A program made the translations under genes and the position numbers. This document shows positions 1 through 7,448 of a stretch of 36,790 nt of DNA, piece after piece (within the stretch, counting starts at the first letter, position 1; each line of letters opens with the position of its first letter). This stretch comes from CAZMXI01 sp964570205. GTDB lineage: Bacteria; Planctomycetota; Phycisphaerae; Tepidisphaerales; Tepidisphaeraceae. The notes beneath the pieces are model-generated. The model did not search any database, was not told where the DNA came from, and saw only the letters and a list, made by a program, of their open reading frames with translations. Location of the stretch: contig CAZMXI010000021.1 of assembly GCA_964570205.1 (NCBI GenBank), forward strand, positions 1 through 36,790, given 5' to 3'.

Positions 1-25
1 CGAGTGCGTAAGGCACCCGCACTCG
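1..25. other. 8-bp inverted repeat (hairpin) at the window edge
   Basis: CGAGTGCG at 1-8 is exactly complementary to CGCACTCG at 18-25, with a 9-base loop. A second small palindrome, GTTCAGGCTGAAC, lies at 33-45. The hairpin may be the terminator of a gene left of the window or part of the end of the mobile element whose remnant begins at 76. The left flank is missing, so these cannot be told apart. Confidence 0.4.
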
Positions 26-75
26 TTCTCCAGTTCAGGCTGAACCAGCACACCCTTACCAGGAAGGAGAGCCGG

Positions 76-306
76 ATGGACAGCGTAACGGATCGGACCC
101 AGGAAAGAACAGAGGCCGAGGCCTTGAAGGCGGCGTTTTCGGTGGATGCCCAGAAGGTGCGAGGGCACCTGGACCAGGTGGTGCGGGCCAGACCATGGAA
201 CGGGGTCGGGAGCTCTTCCTGCGGTTGCTCTCGGCTCCGTTGGGCGACATCGTCCGCCCATGGAGCAGCGCAAAGCAAACGTGACCGACCCGCCGCCCGG
301 CCGTAG
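76..306 (+). pseudogene. remnant of an IS256-type (mutator) transposase, N-terminal part only
   Basis: A strong Shine-Dalgarno run (AGGAAGGAGA at 61-70) precedes the ATG at 76. The first 37 codons, starting MDSVTDRTQERTEAEALKAA and ending at HLDQVVR, resemble the N-terminus of IS256-family transposases seen in planctomycetes. In an intact copy this leads into the 'VEETLNALLDAEADRL'-type segment. Here the similarity stops after VVR (about position 186) and the rest of the frame, to the stop at 306, looks like unrelated sequence. No DDE catalytic domain follows. I read it as the 5' end of a transposase gene left by a deletion. The family assignment is from memory of the motif, not from a search, so it is moderate. 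Confidence 0.45.
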
Positions 307-410
307 GTGACCTCCGCCCGGCCGGGCGGTAAACTGGCCAAACGCTCATCCGGCCAGCCGTCATGCCCAGCAGCCCAGCCAACCTCGCCACCCAAGCCGA
401 TGATGCGGCC

Positions 411-506
411 ACCACCCTCTGGCACGACGAGGCCCTGGGCCGGCGGATCAGCGACGGCGGCTCCACCCACGTCTACTACTCCGCCGACTGGCAGGTGATC
501 CAGGAG
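411..506 (+). pseudogene. RHS/YD-repeat core fragment
   Basis: In frame with an ATG at 363, the translation contains LGRRISDGGSTHVYYSADWQ followed by VIQE. This matches the RHS-repeat core pattern '(Y)D.LGRRI....THxYYsdqWQVlEE' that lies just before the RHS-associated core domain. The peptide then runs into low-complexity sequence and stops at 584. Neither upstream YD repeats nor a downstream core domain is present, so only about 30 codons of a once much longer gene remain. Next to the transposase remnant, this suggests a scar left by rearrangement. RHS genes are recombination-prone, which fits. Confidence 0.55.
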
Positions 507-748
507 ACCGGCACCACCCCTGCGAGCCGGTGCGCCTGCAATCCGTCTGGGCGCGATTCCCTCTCATCCCGCCTCTCTCCGTAAAGCTCAGAAAAGAATC
601 CGCCAGCCTATTGAACAAACCACTAACTCATCCGTATAATACCCCAGGTAAACGGCGGCCCGTCCGCCCCCTCCAGGCCAGGCCCGGAGGCTGCTCATTG
701 ACAACCTCATACCGCCCCCATCGCCGCGCCCATTCCCCGCGCACCCCC

Positions 749-1025
749 ATCCGTGCTCTTCTGTGCCCCATCCGTGGCAATCATCTGTCATCCATACAAG
801 CCCCATCGCCAGCAGCACTTACGCACTTCCATGCGACAGAATGCGACAGATTCCCTTTTCTCTGAACCCCGAACCCTCTTCACGCACCACGCAACACGCA
901 ATTCCCCCATTTCCTCCAAACCTCTATCCTTCAACCCCTTACACCTCATCCATGTCCCACAATGTCCCAAAATGTCCCACATTCCATTTTCACCCCCGAT
1001 CCGTGCGCATCGGTATGCATCCGTG
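749..1025. repeat. degenerate ~10-bp-period repeats: ATCCGTG and ATGTCCCA families
   Basis: ATCCGTG or close variants occur at 749, 759 (TTCTGTG), 770, 783 (ATCTGTC), 999, 1009 (ATCGGTA) and 1019. ATGTCCCA occurs at 952, 962 and 972. Within each cluster the spacing is 10 bp, or 10-13 bp in the first one. Such 'ATCCGTG / ATCTGTG' words are, as I recall, a common kind of dispersed intergenic repeat in environmental bacteria, here in a decayed state. No array with constant repeats and unique spacers is present, so this is not CRISPR. Confidence 0.55.
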
Positions 1026-1089
1026 TTTCCATGCCCCCTTCGCGCCCTCACTCCGCACCATTCTTGTTCCAATTCCCGCGTCCCTTGCG

Positions 1090-1095
1090 TAAAGT
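1090..1095 (+). promoter_or_regulatory. possible -10 element (TAAAGT) close to the fumarase start
   Basis: TAAAGT matches TATAAT at 4 of 6 positions and ends 7 bases before the ATG at 1103. No Shine-Dalgarno sequence precedes that ATG. Position and lack of RBS would fit a leaderless or near-leaderless transcript. The -35 match is poor (TTCCAA at 1067-1072, 17-bp spacing). Confidence 0.25.
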
Positions 1096-1102
1096 GCCGC
1101 AT

Positions 1103-2728
1103 ATGGCGACGTTTAACTACGAACCGGTGTTTCAGCTTGGCCAGGATGACACCCAGTATCGCCTGCTGACCCGCGAGGGGGTTTCGGCCATCGCGGCCGC
1201 GGGCAGGACCTTCCTCAAGGTTGAGCCCCAGGCCTTGGCGCTGCTTGCCCGGCAGGCGTTCGAGGATGTGTCATTTTACCTGCGGCCGGCCCACCTCAGG
1301 CAGCTTGCCGATGAACTGGCCGACCCCGAGGCATCCGACAACGACCGGTTCGTCATCTACACCCACCTGCAGAACGCCGTGGTGGCGGCGGCCGGGCAGC
1401 TTCCAAGCTGCCAGGACACCGGCACCGCGACCGTCGTGGCGAAGAAGGGGCAGTATGTGCTGACCGACTGCGATGATGCGGCCGCCATCTCCGAGGGCAT
1501 CCATCAGACCTGGCAGGAGCGGAACCTGCGGTATTCGCAGATTGCCCCGCTGGAGATGTTCAAGGAGAAGAACACCGGCAACAACCTGCCCGCCCAGATC
1601 GACATCTCGGCCGAGCCGGGTGATGAGTACAAGTTCCTGTTTGTCGCCAAGGGCGGCGGCAGCGCCAACAAGACCTTCCTGTTCCAGCAGACGCCCGCCA
1701 TCCTGAACGACAAGGACCTGACGCGGTTTCTGGGATCGAAGCTGAGCGATTTCGGAACGGCCGCCTGCCCGCCGTATCACGTCGCCATCGTGGTCGGCGG
1801 CACGAGCGCTGAGATGTGCCTTAAAACGGTGAAACTGGCCAGCGCTGGCTATCTGGATCACCTGCCGACGAGCGGCTCGGCCGGGGGAAGGGCGTTTCGC
1901 GACATCGAGATGGAAAAGCGCATCCTCCAGGCCAGCTACACCTGCGGCATCGGGGCGCAGTTCGGCGGGAAGTACATCGCGCACGATGTGCGCATCATCC
2001 GCCTGCCTCGGCACGCCGCGAGCTGCCCGATCGGGATGGGCGTGTCGTGCTCGGCCGACCGGAACATCAAGGCGAAGATCACCCGGGATGGCGTTTTCCT
2101 GGAACAGCTTGAGTTCCACCCGGAGCAATACCTGCCGGCCAAGGCGCCCGAGATGGCCCCGCCGGTGAAGATCGACCTGAACATGGGCATGGACAAGGTT
2201 CGGGCGATTTTGACGAAGTTTCCGGTGCGGACGAGGGTGGAACTGACCGGCACGCTGATCGTCGCCCGCGACGCCGCGCACGCGCGCATCAGGCAGATGC
2301 TGGATGCGGGCAAGCCGATGCCGGAGTACTTCAAGAACCACCCGGTCTACTACGCCGGCCCGGCCAAGACGCCCGAGGGCATGCCCAGCGGCAGTTTCGG
2401 CCCGACCACGGCGGGGCGCATGGACGGTTTTGTGGACCTGTTCCAGTCGCACGGCGGCAGCCTGGTGATGATCGCCAAGGGCAACCGGAGCAGGGCCGTG
2501 ACCGATGCATGCAGGAAGCATGGCGGGTTCTACCTCGGCAGCATCGGCGGCCCGGCCGCGATCCTGGCGCAATTGAACATCCGCAAGGTCGAACTGGTCG
2601 ACTTCGAGGAACTGGGCATGGAGGCGGTGCGGAAGATCGAGGTGGTGGATTTCCCGGCGTTTATCACCGTTGATGACAAGGGGAACGACTTCTTCGAGCA
2701 ACTGACGCCAATGCATCGGCACGGATAA
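1103..2728 (+). CDS. fumA: class I (iron-sulfur) fumarate hydratase, single chain
   Basis: The product catalyses reversible hydration of fumarate to L-malate in the TCA cycle (cytosolic, oxygen-sensitive 4Fe-4S enzyme). At 541 aa it matches the length of the single-chain FumA/FumB type rather than the two-subunit form. Three cysteines sit where cluster ligands are expected: C103 (PSCQDTGTA), C222 (TAACPPYH) and C316 (GVSCSADRN), each two residues before the E. coli FumA ligands C105, C224 and C318. The family motif KGGGSANK is at 183-190, and the C-terminal beta domain with TAGRMDGFVD and IGGPAA is complete. The frame is open upstream to 962, but that part is translated intergenic DNA; family alignment and the MATFNYEPVF start favour 1103. 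No Shine-Dalgarno is visible. It is followed after 52 bases by a membrane-protein gene on the same strand. Confidence 0.95.
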   Translation: MATFNYEPVFQLGQDDTQYRLLTREGVSAIAAAGRTFLKVEPQALALLARQAFEDVSFYLRPAHLRQLADELADPEASDNDRFVIYTHLQNAVVAAAGQLPSCQDTGTATVVAKKGQYVLTDCDDAAAISEGIHQTWQERNLRYSQIAPLEMFKEKNTGNNLPAQIDISAEPGDEYKFLFVAKGGGSANKTFLFQQTPAILNDKDLTRFLGSKLSDFGTAACPPYHVAIVVGGTSAEMCLKTVKLASAGYLDHLPTSGSAGGRAFRDIEMEKRILQASYTCGIGAQFGGKYIAHDVRIIRLPRHAASCPIGMGVSCSADRNIKAKITRDGVFLEQLEFHPEQYLPAKAPEMAPPVKIDLNMGMDKVRAILTKFPVRTRVELTGTLIVARDAAHARIRQMLDAGKPMPEYFKNHPVYYAGPAKTPEGMPSGSFGPTTAGRMDGFVDLFQSHGGSLVMIAKGNRSRAVTDACRKHGGFYLGSIGGPAAILAQLNIRKVELVDFEELGMEAVRKIEVVDFPAFITVDDKGNDFFEQLTPMHRHG

Positions 2729-2780
2729 TCCTCCGTGGCAGGCCATCGCCGGGCTTGCGAAGCACGAGGAGGGTCAGGGC

Positions 2781-3284
2781 ATGGAAATTCCGACGAATGA
2801 AGGTCCCGATTGGCTGGGTGGGTCGTGGTATGGCTGGAGGCACCAGCTTACCAAGATCATAGGCGTTGTGCATATCATCGTGTTCTGCGCGTTGCTGCGA
2901 TGGCTGTGGCCCGAGGCCACGACGTACGCGTATGTTCTGGTGACTTTGACGGCCGTGATGGTGACGCTCGTGGAAATACAGGTCATCGAACGGCTGACGG
3001 GGCATTATACGCCGCTGTTCGAGATCAGGACGACGGGGGGCAAGCTGCTGTGGGGCGGCATGGTGTTGGCATTTGCTCTGGCGCTGGGGCTGTTTATCGT
3101 CGAACAGCGGGACACCCGCTCGCCCGAGCAGATGCGCAAAGACCACGATGCCTGGAGAGAGGAGATGTATCGGCACAGCAGGAACGCCACTACGCTGCCC
3201 TCGGCGGAAGACATTCAACGACTCAGGGAGCTCAGGAATCGAGCCAGTACCCGCCCGGCCAAGCCCCGGCCGGCGGGACAGTGA
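2781..3284 (+). CDS. hypothetical membrane protein with three TM helices
   Basis: A 167-aa protein of unknown function. The start is fixed by a strong Shine-Dalgarno (GAGGAGGG, 2766-2773) seven bases before the ATG. Hydrophobic segments lie at about residues 24-43, 47-69 and 86-108, separated by short turns. The tail (109-167) is hydrophilic and charged (RSPEQMRKDHDAWREEMYRH) and ends in a Pro/Arg-rich stretch (TRPAKPRPAGQ). No catalytic motif is evident. It lies 52 bases after the fumarase gene and may share its transcript. The next gene has its own -10-like element, so the transcription unit may end here. I do not recognise the family. Confidence 0.75.
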   Translation: MEIPTNEGPDWLGGSWYGWRHQLTKIIGVVHIIVFCALLRWLWPEATTYAYVLVTLTAVMVTLVEIQVIERLTGHYTPLFEIRTTGGKLLWGGMVLAFALALGLFIVEQRDTRSPEQMRKDHDAWREEMYRHSRNATTLPSAEDIQRLRELRNRASTRPAKPRPAGQ

Positions 3285-3310
3285 ACGCACGCCTGCGCAT
3301 CGACATGCTG

Positions 3311-3316
3311 TATAAT
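3311..3316 (+). promoter_or_regulatory. perfect -10 hexamer TATAAT, 8 bases before the next start codon
   Basis: TATAAT is exactly the sigma-70 -10 consensus and is followed by eight bases and then the ATG at 3325. There is no Shine-Dalgarno sequence between them, and a -35 element at usual spacing (CACGCC) is poor. A transcript started from it would be leaderless or carry only one or two bases of leader. Confidence 0.45.
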
Positions 3317-3324
3317 CTGAGCGT

Positions 3325-3555
3325 ATGGAACCTGACGATGCGTTGATCGCTGAGTTGCGCCGAGAGGAAATCGAGGATGCGCGGCGTCTGTCGCTTTCGC
3401 AGAAGCTGGCGCTGGGTGGCGACCTGTTCGACGCGGCCTGCGAGGTGACCCTTTCCAGCATCCGGGCCGAGCATCCGGAAATCAGCTCGAGCGAATCGCT
3501 CGAAATTCTTCGGAAACGCCTCGACTTTGCCCGTCGCACGGAGACTCGCCTGTGA
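3325..3555 (+). CDS. small conserved-type protein paired with a nucleotidyltransferase
   Basis: A 76-aa acidic, helix-forming protein (MEPDDALIAELRREEIEDAR, then RLSLSQKLALGGDLFDAACE). It contains the pattern 'LSxxxKLxxGxxLFDxAC..TLxxIRxExP' that I recall from small proteins encoded next to nucleotidyltransferase genes in cyanobacteria and planctomycetes. Its stop codon overlaps the start of the next gene by four bases (GTGA), so the two are very likely translationally coupled and work together. No DNA-binding motif is visible. By position it could be an antitoxin-like or chaperone-like partner, but that is inference from gene order only. It has no RBS, and a consensus -10 lies eight bases upstream. 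Confidence 0.75.
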   Translation: MEPDDALIAELRREEIEDARRLSLSQKLALGGDLFDAACEVTLSSIRAEHPEISSSESLEILRKRLDFARRTETRL

Positions 3556-4115
3556 CCTCAAACCAAATCGTGTTGCGGGTAATCCAGGCACTGGAGGGAC
3601 ATCAGATTCCGTACATGCTGGTTGGCTCCTATTCGAGCAACGCGTACGGGATCGCCAGATCCACGCAGGACGCCGATTTCGTGATTGAACTGGGCGACCG
3701 TCCCATCACCCCGGTCTTTCAGGCGTTGTTCCCCGAAGTCCAGTTCGACCCGCAAATGCTGCTGGAGACGGTCACGATGACTTCCCGTTTCGTGGGACGT
3801 CATCGAGGCTCGGGTTTCAAGGTCGAGTTGTTCCTAACGAGCGACGACCCGCACGACCGGGAACGGTTTCGCCGCCGTCGCCGCCAGGTCCTTCTGGACA
3901 CGACGGCTTCTTTGCCGACTGCAGAGGACGTGCTGATTCAGAAAATGCGATGGTTCCTGAGGGCGCGACGCGCCAAGGACTTGGACGATGCCCGCAACGT
4001 CCTTGCCGTCCAGCATGGCAAGCTCGATCTGGGCTACATCCGCTGCTGGTGCGATCAGCACGGCACGAGGGAACTCTTCGAGAAGCTCCTGCTCGAGGCG
4101 GCGGAGTTTGCATAG
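3552..4115 (+). CDS. nucleotidyltransferase-fold protein (AbiEii/MNT-like)
   Basis: A 187-aa protein starting at GTG 3552, overlapping the previous stop by four bases. The N-terminus carries the Pol-beta-type nucleotidyltransferase signature: GS at 25-26 (LVGSYSSNAYG), the acidic pair D40-x-D42 (TQDADFVIE), and a third acidic residue after a beta strand at E92 (FKVELFL), where the family usually has D or E. The C-terminal half has the 'QKMRWFLRARRAKDLDDARNVL' kind of helix (quoted in part: RAKDLDDARNVL), typical of AbiEii-like and related proteins. Such enzymes transfer nucleotides to tRNA, protein or small molecules; the substrate here cannot be told. With its overlapping partner it forms a two-gene module that could be toxin-antitoxin-like. 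No flanking mobile element is evident. Confidence 0.8.
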   Translation: MTSNQIVLRVIQALEGHQIPYMLVGSYSSNAYGIARSTQDADFVIELGDRPITPVFQALFPEVQFDPQMLLETVTMTSRFVGRHRGSGFKVELFLTSDDPHDRERFRRRRRQVLLDTTASLPTAEDVLIQKMRWFLRARRAKDLDDARNVLAVQHGKLDLGYIRCWCDQHGTRELFEKLLLEAAEFA

Positions 4116-4184
4116 CTCATCGGCCCGCTCCATTCTTGCCTTGACGCTGCCCAAGGCTTGCCCAACAATGAATCCGTCGAGCAA

Positions 4185-4775
4185 ATGAAGAAAGCCATGC
4201 CCCGAACCATCAGCCATCCCGCGTTGCAGCCGCTGAAGGCGGCCTTTCCGGAGACCCGCTTTCTGGTCGGCGAGTTTCGCGACATGGTCACGGTGGTCGT
4301 GCCGCGGGAGAAGATCGTGGCGGTGTGCACCTTCCTGCGCGATGAGCCATCGCTGCGGTTTGACATGCTGGCCGACCTGAACGGGGTGGATTACCTGGGC
4401 TATCCCGGGGCGACGCACCGCTTTGCGGTGAACTACGGGCTGACGAGCATCGCGAACAACAATCGCCTGTGGCTGAAGGTTTTTTTGGATCCCACACGCG
4501 ACACCGCACCCGGACAGGCGCTGCGCGATGAGGAAGTGGTTGAAAAGGGCGATCCGGGGTTGAAGGTTGACAGCGTGTGCCCGGTCTGGCCGGGGGCGGA
4601 ATGGATGGAGCGGGAGGTGTATGACCTGCTGGGGATCATCTTTGTCGGCCACCCCGACCTGCGGCGGATCATGACGTGGAACGGCTTCAAGAGCCATCCG
4701 TTGCGCAAGGATTACCCCCTCCGCGGCGTCGGCGAGCGAGAGGACTACAAGATCGTCACGCGGGAGAGCGTTTGA
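4185..4775 (+). CDS. nuoC: NADH-quinone oxidoreductase subunit C (30-kDa subunit), isolated from other nuo genes
   Basis: A 196-aa protein matching the 30-kDa subunit of respiratory complex I, part of the peripheral arm that feeds electrons toward quinone. The conserved block EWMEREVYDLLGIIFVGHPD and the following LRRIMTW...HPLRKDYPLRG are the family signature. The N-terminal part (about residues 5-100) has the usual 'LKAAFPETRF...LRDEP.LRFDMLADLNGVDYLGY' layout. The start could also be ATG 4197 or TTG 4158; 4185 is chosen as the first ATG. A six-codon open frame (ATG 4168) ends in TGA at 4186, overlapping this ATG, which may couple initiation. In most genomes nuoC sits between nuoB and nuoD. 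Here its neighbours are the nucleotidyltransferase and nadB. Confidence 0.9.
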   Translation: MKKAMPRTISHPALQPLKAAFPETRFLVGEFRDMVTVVVPREKIVAVCTFLRDEPSLRFDMLADLNGVDYLGYPGATHRFAVNYGLTSIANNNRLWLKVFLDPTRDTAPGQALRDEEVVEKGDPGLKVDSVCPVWPGAEWMEREVYDLLGIIFVGHPDLRRIMTWNGFKSHPLRKDYPLRGVGEREDYKIVTRESV

Positions 4776-4864
4776 GCGGCCTGCCAGGTGCAATTGCATT
4801 TGCGGCGAGGTCTCCTTAGAGTCTGTTCACCGGGGGGCCCCCGGCATCCCACGAAGAAGGAGCC

Positions 4865-6529
4865 ATGTTCGAGCCGCTTACACAACGCCGTTATCTTCTT
4901 CCTTTCAAAGCCACTCGATTGCAGCAGCAGGTCACCGATGTTTTGGTCATCGGTGGGGGTGTGGCCGGTCTGCGCGCGGCCATTGCGGCGTCGGAAATCG
5001 GCGATGTGATGGTCCTCACCAAAGACACCATCGAGCAGTCCAACACCTGGTATGCCCAGGGCGGCATCGCGGCGGTTCTCAACCCCGCCGACAGCTTCGA
5101 TCTGCACCTCAGCGACACCGAGTCGGCCGGCGCGGGGCTGTGCGACCGCAAGGCGGTCGAGATTGTCATCAAGGAAGGACCGCAACGGGTGCTGGAGTTG
5201 CTTTCCTGGGGCGCTCACCTGGACAAGAAGATTGGCAACCCCTATGACCTGGCCTTCACCCGTGAAGGCGGGCACAGCTTCGCTCGCATCGTGCATGCCT
5301 ATGGCGATGCGACCGGGCGGGAACTGGCTCAGACGCTGATCAACACGGTTAAGGCGCGCGAGTCCATTCGAGTGCTCCAGAATGCGTTCGTGATTGATCT
5401 CATAACCGACGATGGGCACTGCCGCGGCGCGATGGCCTATATTAACGGCCAGGTGCAGTTGATCTGGGCCAAGCGGACGATCCTGGCCGCCGGCGGGGCG
5501 GGACAGCTTTATCGCGAGACGACCAACCCGAAGATTGCCACTGCGGATGGTCAGGCCATGGCTTGGCGGGCCGGGGCAACGCTTCAAGATATGGAGATGA
5601 TGCAATTCCACCCGACCACGCTGTATGTGGCCGGGGCAAGCCGCACGCTGATTACGGAGGCGGTGCGTGGGGAGGGGGCTTATCTGGTGGACCGCAACGG
5701 CCAGCGGTTTATGCCGGATTATCACCCCTCGGCCGAACTGGCGCCCCGGGACATCGTGAGCCGATCCATTGTGCAGCAGATCCGCAAGACAACATATACA
5801 CATGTGTATCTGGATGTGCGGCACCTGCCTACCCAGCAGTTCCGGGAACGCTTCCCGCAACTGGCGCACCTGATGGATCAGTTTAATATTGATGTATCGA
5901 AGGACCTGATTCCGGTGCATCCGGCCGCCCATTATATGGTTGGGGGCGTGGATGCGGATGAATTCGGGCAGACGAGCCTGGAGGGGCTCTATGCGGTGGG
6001 CGAGGCGGCGTGCTCGGGGTTGCACGGGGCAAACCGCCTGGGGAGCAATTCGCTCCTGGAAGGTCTGGCTTTCGGTACCCGTGCTGGCAGGCATGCCGGC
6101 GAGGCCGCTCAGTCCGATCGAATTACGTTTCCCCAGACGCTTGAGCACAAGATTCCTCCATCCACGCGAACCGAGCTGGATATTGTGGATGTCAAGAGCA
6201 GTCTGCGTAGCATCATGTGGCGCAATGTCGGCATCGAACGCAGCGAGGATCGGCTGAACGAGACGCGGGAGATCATCGCGTTCTGGGGGCGGTATGTGAT
6301 GGACAAGATCTTCGATCCCGAGGCGTTAGGGCAGGCGGCCGTTGCGGGTTGGGAGGTTCAGAACATGCTTACGGCCTGTGCCTTAATTACCGCCGCAGCC
6401 TATACGCGCAGTGAATCCAGGGGGGTGCACCATCGGCTGGACTATCCTGCCCGAGATGATATCCATTGGCGCATTCATCTCTTATGGCGACGGCCCATCA
6501 CGACGCCCATTCCCGAACCGATCGGATAA
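4865..6529 (+). CDS. nadB: L-aspartate oxidase
   Basis: An FAD enzyme that oxidises L-aspartate to iminoaspartate, the first step of de novo NAD synthesis (NadA then makes quinolinate). It has 554 aa, close to the family norm. The Rossmann FAD-binding motif GGGVAGLRAA is at 30-39. Residues H249 (QFHPTT), E265 (LITEAVRGEG), R295 (LAPRDIVSR) and H356 (AAHYMVGG) sit at a constant +5 offset from the E. coli active-site residues H244, E260, R290 and H351. HGANRLGSNSLLEGL near 390 is the second FAD-contact block. The SD AAGGAG (4857-4862) precedes the ATG. The gap to nuoC is 89 bases. nadA and nadC are not in the window. Residual similarity to succinate dehydrogenase flavoprotein is a family trait, but the short C-terminus and the motifs favour NadB. 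Confidence 0.95.
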   Translation: MFEPLTQRRYLLPFKATRLQQQVTDVLVIGGGVAGLRAAIAASEIGDVMVLTKDTIEQSNTWYAQGGIAAVLNPADSFDLHLSDTESAGAGLCDRKAVEIVIKEGPQRVLELLSWGAHLDKKIGNPYDLAFTREGGHSFARIVHAYGDATGRELAQTLINTVKARESIRVLQNAFVIDLITDDGHCRGAMAYINGQVQLIWAKRTILAAGGAGQLYRETTNPKIATADGQAMAWRAGATLQDMEMMQFHPTTLYVAGASRTLITEAVRGEGAYLVDRNGQRFMPDYHPSAELAPRDIVSRSIVQQIRKTTYTHVYLDVRHLPTQQFRERFPQLAHLMDQFNIDVSKDLIPVHPAAHYMVGGVDADEFGQTSLEGLYAVGEAACSGLHGANRLGSNSLLEGLAFGTRAGRHAGEAAQSDRITFPQTLEHKIPPSTRTELDIVDVKSSLRSIMWRNVGIERSEDRLNETREIIAFWGRYVMDKIFDPEALGQAAVAGWEVQNMLTACALITAAAYTRSESRGVHHRLDYPARDDIHWRIHLLWRRPITTPIPEPIG

Positions 6530-6608
6530 GGGGCACGTCGAAGCCGGGCGGCTGACGGTCGGGGTCGGATGACACCCTGAAATTGCTGCGTGCACGGCGG
6601 ACTCGGTT

Positions 6609-6637
6609 TTGCTCCTGCTCCGATTGTGGCGTAAGAT
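6609..6637 (+). promoter_or_regulatory. weak sigma-70-like promoter before the PEP-CTERM gene
   Basis: TTGCTC (6609-6614) and TAAGAT (6632-6637) are separated by 17 bases. The matches are 3 of 6 and 4 of 6. It would give a leader of about 80 bases. The rest of the 196-base gap after nadB shows nothing clear. Confidence 0.25.
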
Positions 6638-6725
6638 ACAGTCATGTGTTCGCACTGAGCTTGGCTCGGAGGGTCAAGCGGGGGGGGCGTTGTGCAGGAT
6701 AGCTTAGAGTTGGATGGGAGAAGTC

Positions 6726-7388
6726 ATGTCTTATACGGCACGCTGGGGCAGGCCCTTGGTGGGTTGCCTGGTTCTTTGTCTTATGATTGCGCTTCCCGGC
6801 CGATCAATGGCGGGAACGGTCACTGCGCAGGATTTCCAGGCGATTGGTCCGCTCAGTTTGGTGAACGGTCATCTTAAGTATGATGGGGTGGGCGTACTGA
6901 CGGTCACCTTGACCAATAACTCGCCCGAAGCGAATGGTGGGTATGTGACCGGCTTCGTCTTCAATATTGACGGCGATGCAACGGCGACGCTGGCGAGTGG
7001 CCCGGAGGGTTTTTACGACCTTGGGTACAATAAGGCGTCACCGTTCGGGTGGTTTGAGGCCGGGGCCGCCCTGGGCAAGAAGGGCAAGGGCGATTTCAAT
7101 GGCGGTGGGGATCCCAAGCCGGGCATTGCTGTCGGTGAAACAGGCGTTTTTGTGTTCAACGTGACCGGCGATGATGCGGGCGGTCTGACGGCCATGAGCT
7201 TCCTGACGGAAGAGACTGGTTCCGGCGACAACGTGACCTTTTTCGCGACGCGGCTGCGCGGGTTTAATGACGGCAGTTCGAACCATGGAGAAGGCCAGTT
7301 GGTTCCGTTGCCGGCGTCGGTCTGGTGCGGTCTTGGGCTGATGGGCGCGTTGCTGGCGGTGCGGATCAAGCGTCGGCTGGCCGAATGA
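6726..7388 (+). CDS. exported protein with PEP-CTERM-type sorting tail
   Basis: A 220-aa secreted protein. The N-terminus (MSYTARWGRPLVGCLVLCLM..ALPGRSMAG) is a signal peptide with likely cleavage after SMA at about residue 30. The body is Gly/Asp/Asn-rich and beta-like (LTVTLTNNSPEANGGYVTGF), without catalytic motifs. The last 28 residues begin VPLPASVWCGLGLMGALLAV and end RIKRRLAE. This is the 'VPLPASVW + hydrophobic helix + basic tail' form of the PEP-CTERM signal that exosortase recognises in EPS-producing Gram-negative-type bacteria. An ATG at 6714 is in frame, but 6726 has GGGAG a few bases upstream and gives a normal signal peptide. The gene stands alone, with a strong hairpin behind it; no exosortase is in the window. 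Confidence 0.85.
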   Translation: MSYTARWGRPLVGCLVLCLMIALPGRSMAGTVTAQDFQAIGPLSLVNGHLKYDGVGVLTVTLTNNSPEANGGYVTGFVFNIDGDATATLASGPEGFYDLGYNKASPFGWFEAGAALGKKGKGDFNGGGDPKPGIAVGETGVFVFNVTGDDAGGLTAMSFLTEETGSGDNVTFFATRLRGFNDGSSNHGEGQLVPLPASVWCGLGLMGALLAVRIKRRLAE

Positions 7389-7420
7389 ATATAAGTAGTG
7401 AATAAACAAGCACATCTCTA

Positions 7421-7448
7421 GCGGGCCGGTTCTGATGAACCGGCCCGC
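7421..7448 (+). terminator. hairpin after the PEP-CTERM gene
   Basis: GCGGGCCGGTT (7421-7431) and AACCGGCCCGC (7438-7448) form a perfect 11-bp stem with a 6-base loop, 32 bases after the stop codon. No T-run follows on the plus strand, so it may act as a hairpin-only terminator or transcript stabiliser. Confidence 0.65.

Larger units (their letters stand above)
507..1102. other. gene-free, C-rich stretch
   Basis: About 600 bases between the RHS fragment and the fumarase start. From about 650 to 1090 the plus strand is rich in C and poor in G, with runs such as CCCCCAT and CCATTTTCACCCCC. Open frames here (both strands, up to about 138 codons) have low-complexity Pro/Ser/His/Arg translations and no recognisable domain, so I call none of them. 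The stretch holds the 10-bp-period motifs listed separately. Confidence 0.6.

Noticed and set aside
195..284. Short frame MERGRELFLRLLSAPLGDI.. inside the transposase remnant
   Set aside because: Thirty codons, no RBS, no family recognised; not enough to call a gene.
749..1025. Possible CRISPR array
   Set aside because: The repeated words are only 7-8 bases, spaced 10 bases, without spacers of 25-45 bases, and no cas gene is present.
1271..2746. 491-codon minus-strand frame over fumarase
   Set aside because: Shadow frame of the fumarase gene, with no recognisable domain and low-complexity His/Arg/Gln content.
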